Below are positions 63,838 through 64,000 of a stretch of DNA of 64,000 nt, in pieces. Source of the DNA: Cladopsammia gracilis (taxonomy: Eukaryota; Cnidaria; Anthozoa; Scleractinia; Dendrophylliidae). Within the stretch, counting starts at the first letter, position 1; each line of letters begins with the position of its first letter. The notes under the pieces were generated by a model that saw only the letters and a program-made list of their open reading frames with translations, did not search any database and was not told the DNA's origin. The DNA lies in assembly GCA_022457155.1 (NCBI GenBank), contig JAJGOT010000003.1, positions 4,031,501-4,095,500 of the forward strand, written 5' to 3'. Both the position numbers and the translations under genes were made by a program.

Positions 63838-64000
63838 TTGAACTGTTTGAAGAATAATTAAAGCGGGCCATTTAGCCATAGTACCCACTCGGCCGCTCCA
63901 AGCTAAACCTGTAAGTGAAGCTGTCTATGGGCGAATCTTCGTTTATATTTGTTGTCTCATTAGCATATATGCGTCTCATTCTCCAATCGAACTATAAAAA

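Overview
This window looks like repeat-rich, non-genic DNA from an animal, most likely a cnidarian and probably an anthozoan such as a stony coral. The grounds are AT-rich sequence with no bacterial-style packed genes, Penelope-like and non-LTR retroelement proteins of the kind familiar from cnidarian genomes, a gag-type coiled-coil fragment of a family I associate with corals, and very many small inverted-repeat elements. The assignment to Cnidaria is inference; no host gene was recognised with confidence, and no rRNA, tRNA or CRISPR was found.

Layout. 1-610: decayed retroelement gag (minus) split by a 241-bp element. 960-2600: minisatellite and a GTGCAC palindrome cluster. 3.2-6.0 kb: two copies of one repeat, each carrying different nested insertions. 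6.5-10.5 kb: small elements and a 1.3-kb terminal-inverted-repeat (TIR) element. 10.69-12.65 kb: 53-bp satellite. 12.8-20.8 kb: foldback elements, a LINE 3' fragment, and larger TIR elements. 20.8-27.2 kb: possible decayed or orphan exons, tandem exon-like units and a TTAA-flanked element family. 27-35 kb: more hairpin elements and an 83-bp satellite interrupted by a 1.1-kb repeat. 36.1-37.5 kb: a gag-like gene (minus) broken by a TTAA-flanked element. 37.96-41.68 kb: a 31-bp minisatellite with higher-order repeats. 42-50 kb: five further tandem arrays, LINE ends and a TTAA element. 50.2 kb: LINE endonuclease fragment. 51.6-55.9 kb: further copies of families seen earlier. 56.39-61.65 kb: a cluster of Penelope-like elements sitting inside a hairpin element. 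61.9-64.0 kb: tandem duplications and small elements.

The most informative part is the Penelope-like cluster. On the minus strand it holds an almost intact reverse-transcriptase ORF (one in-frame TGA, one frameshift), near-identical 222-bp direct repeats 3.1 kb apart, and two sequences that fold as type I hammerhead ribozymes. One ribozyme ends about 21 nt before the first ATG of the ORF. Two other places show transposon insertions whose removal, with one target-site copy, would leave a continuous reading frame (gag at 117-361; gag-like gene at 36,264-36,974). Several families share target-site signatures: TA, TTAA, 5-bp and 9-bp duplications.

All calls are by eye. Element boundaries are good to a few bases where target-site duplications are quoted and otherwise to tens of bases.
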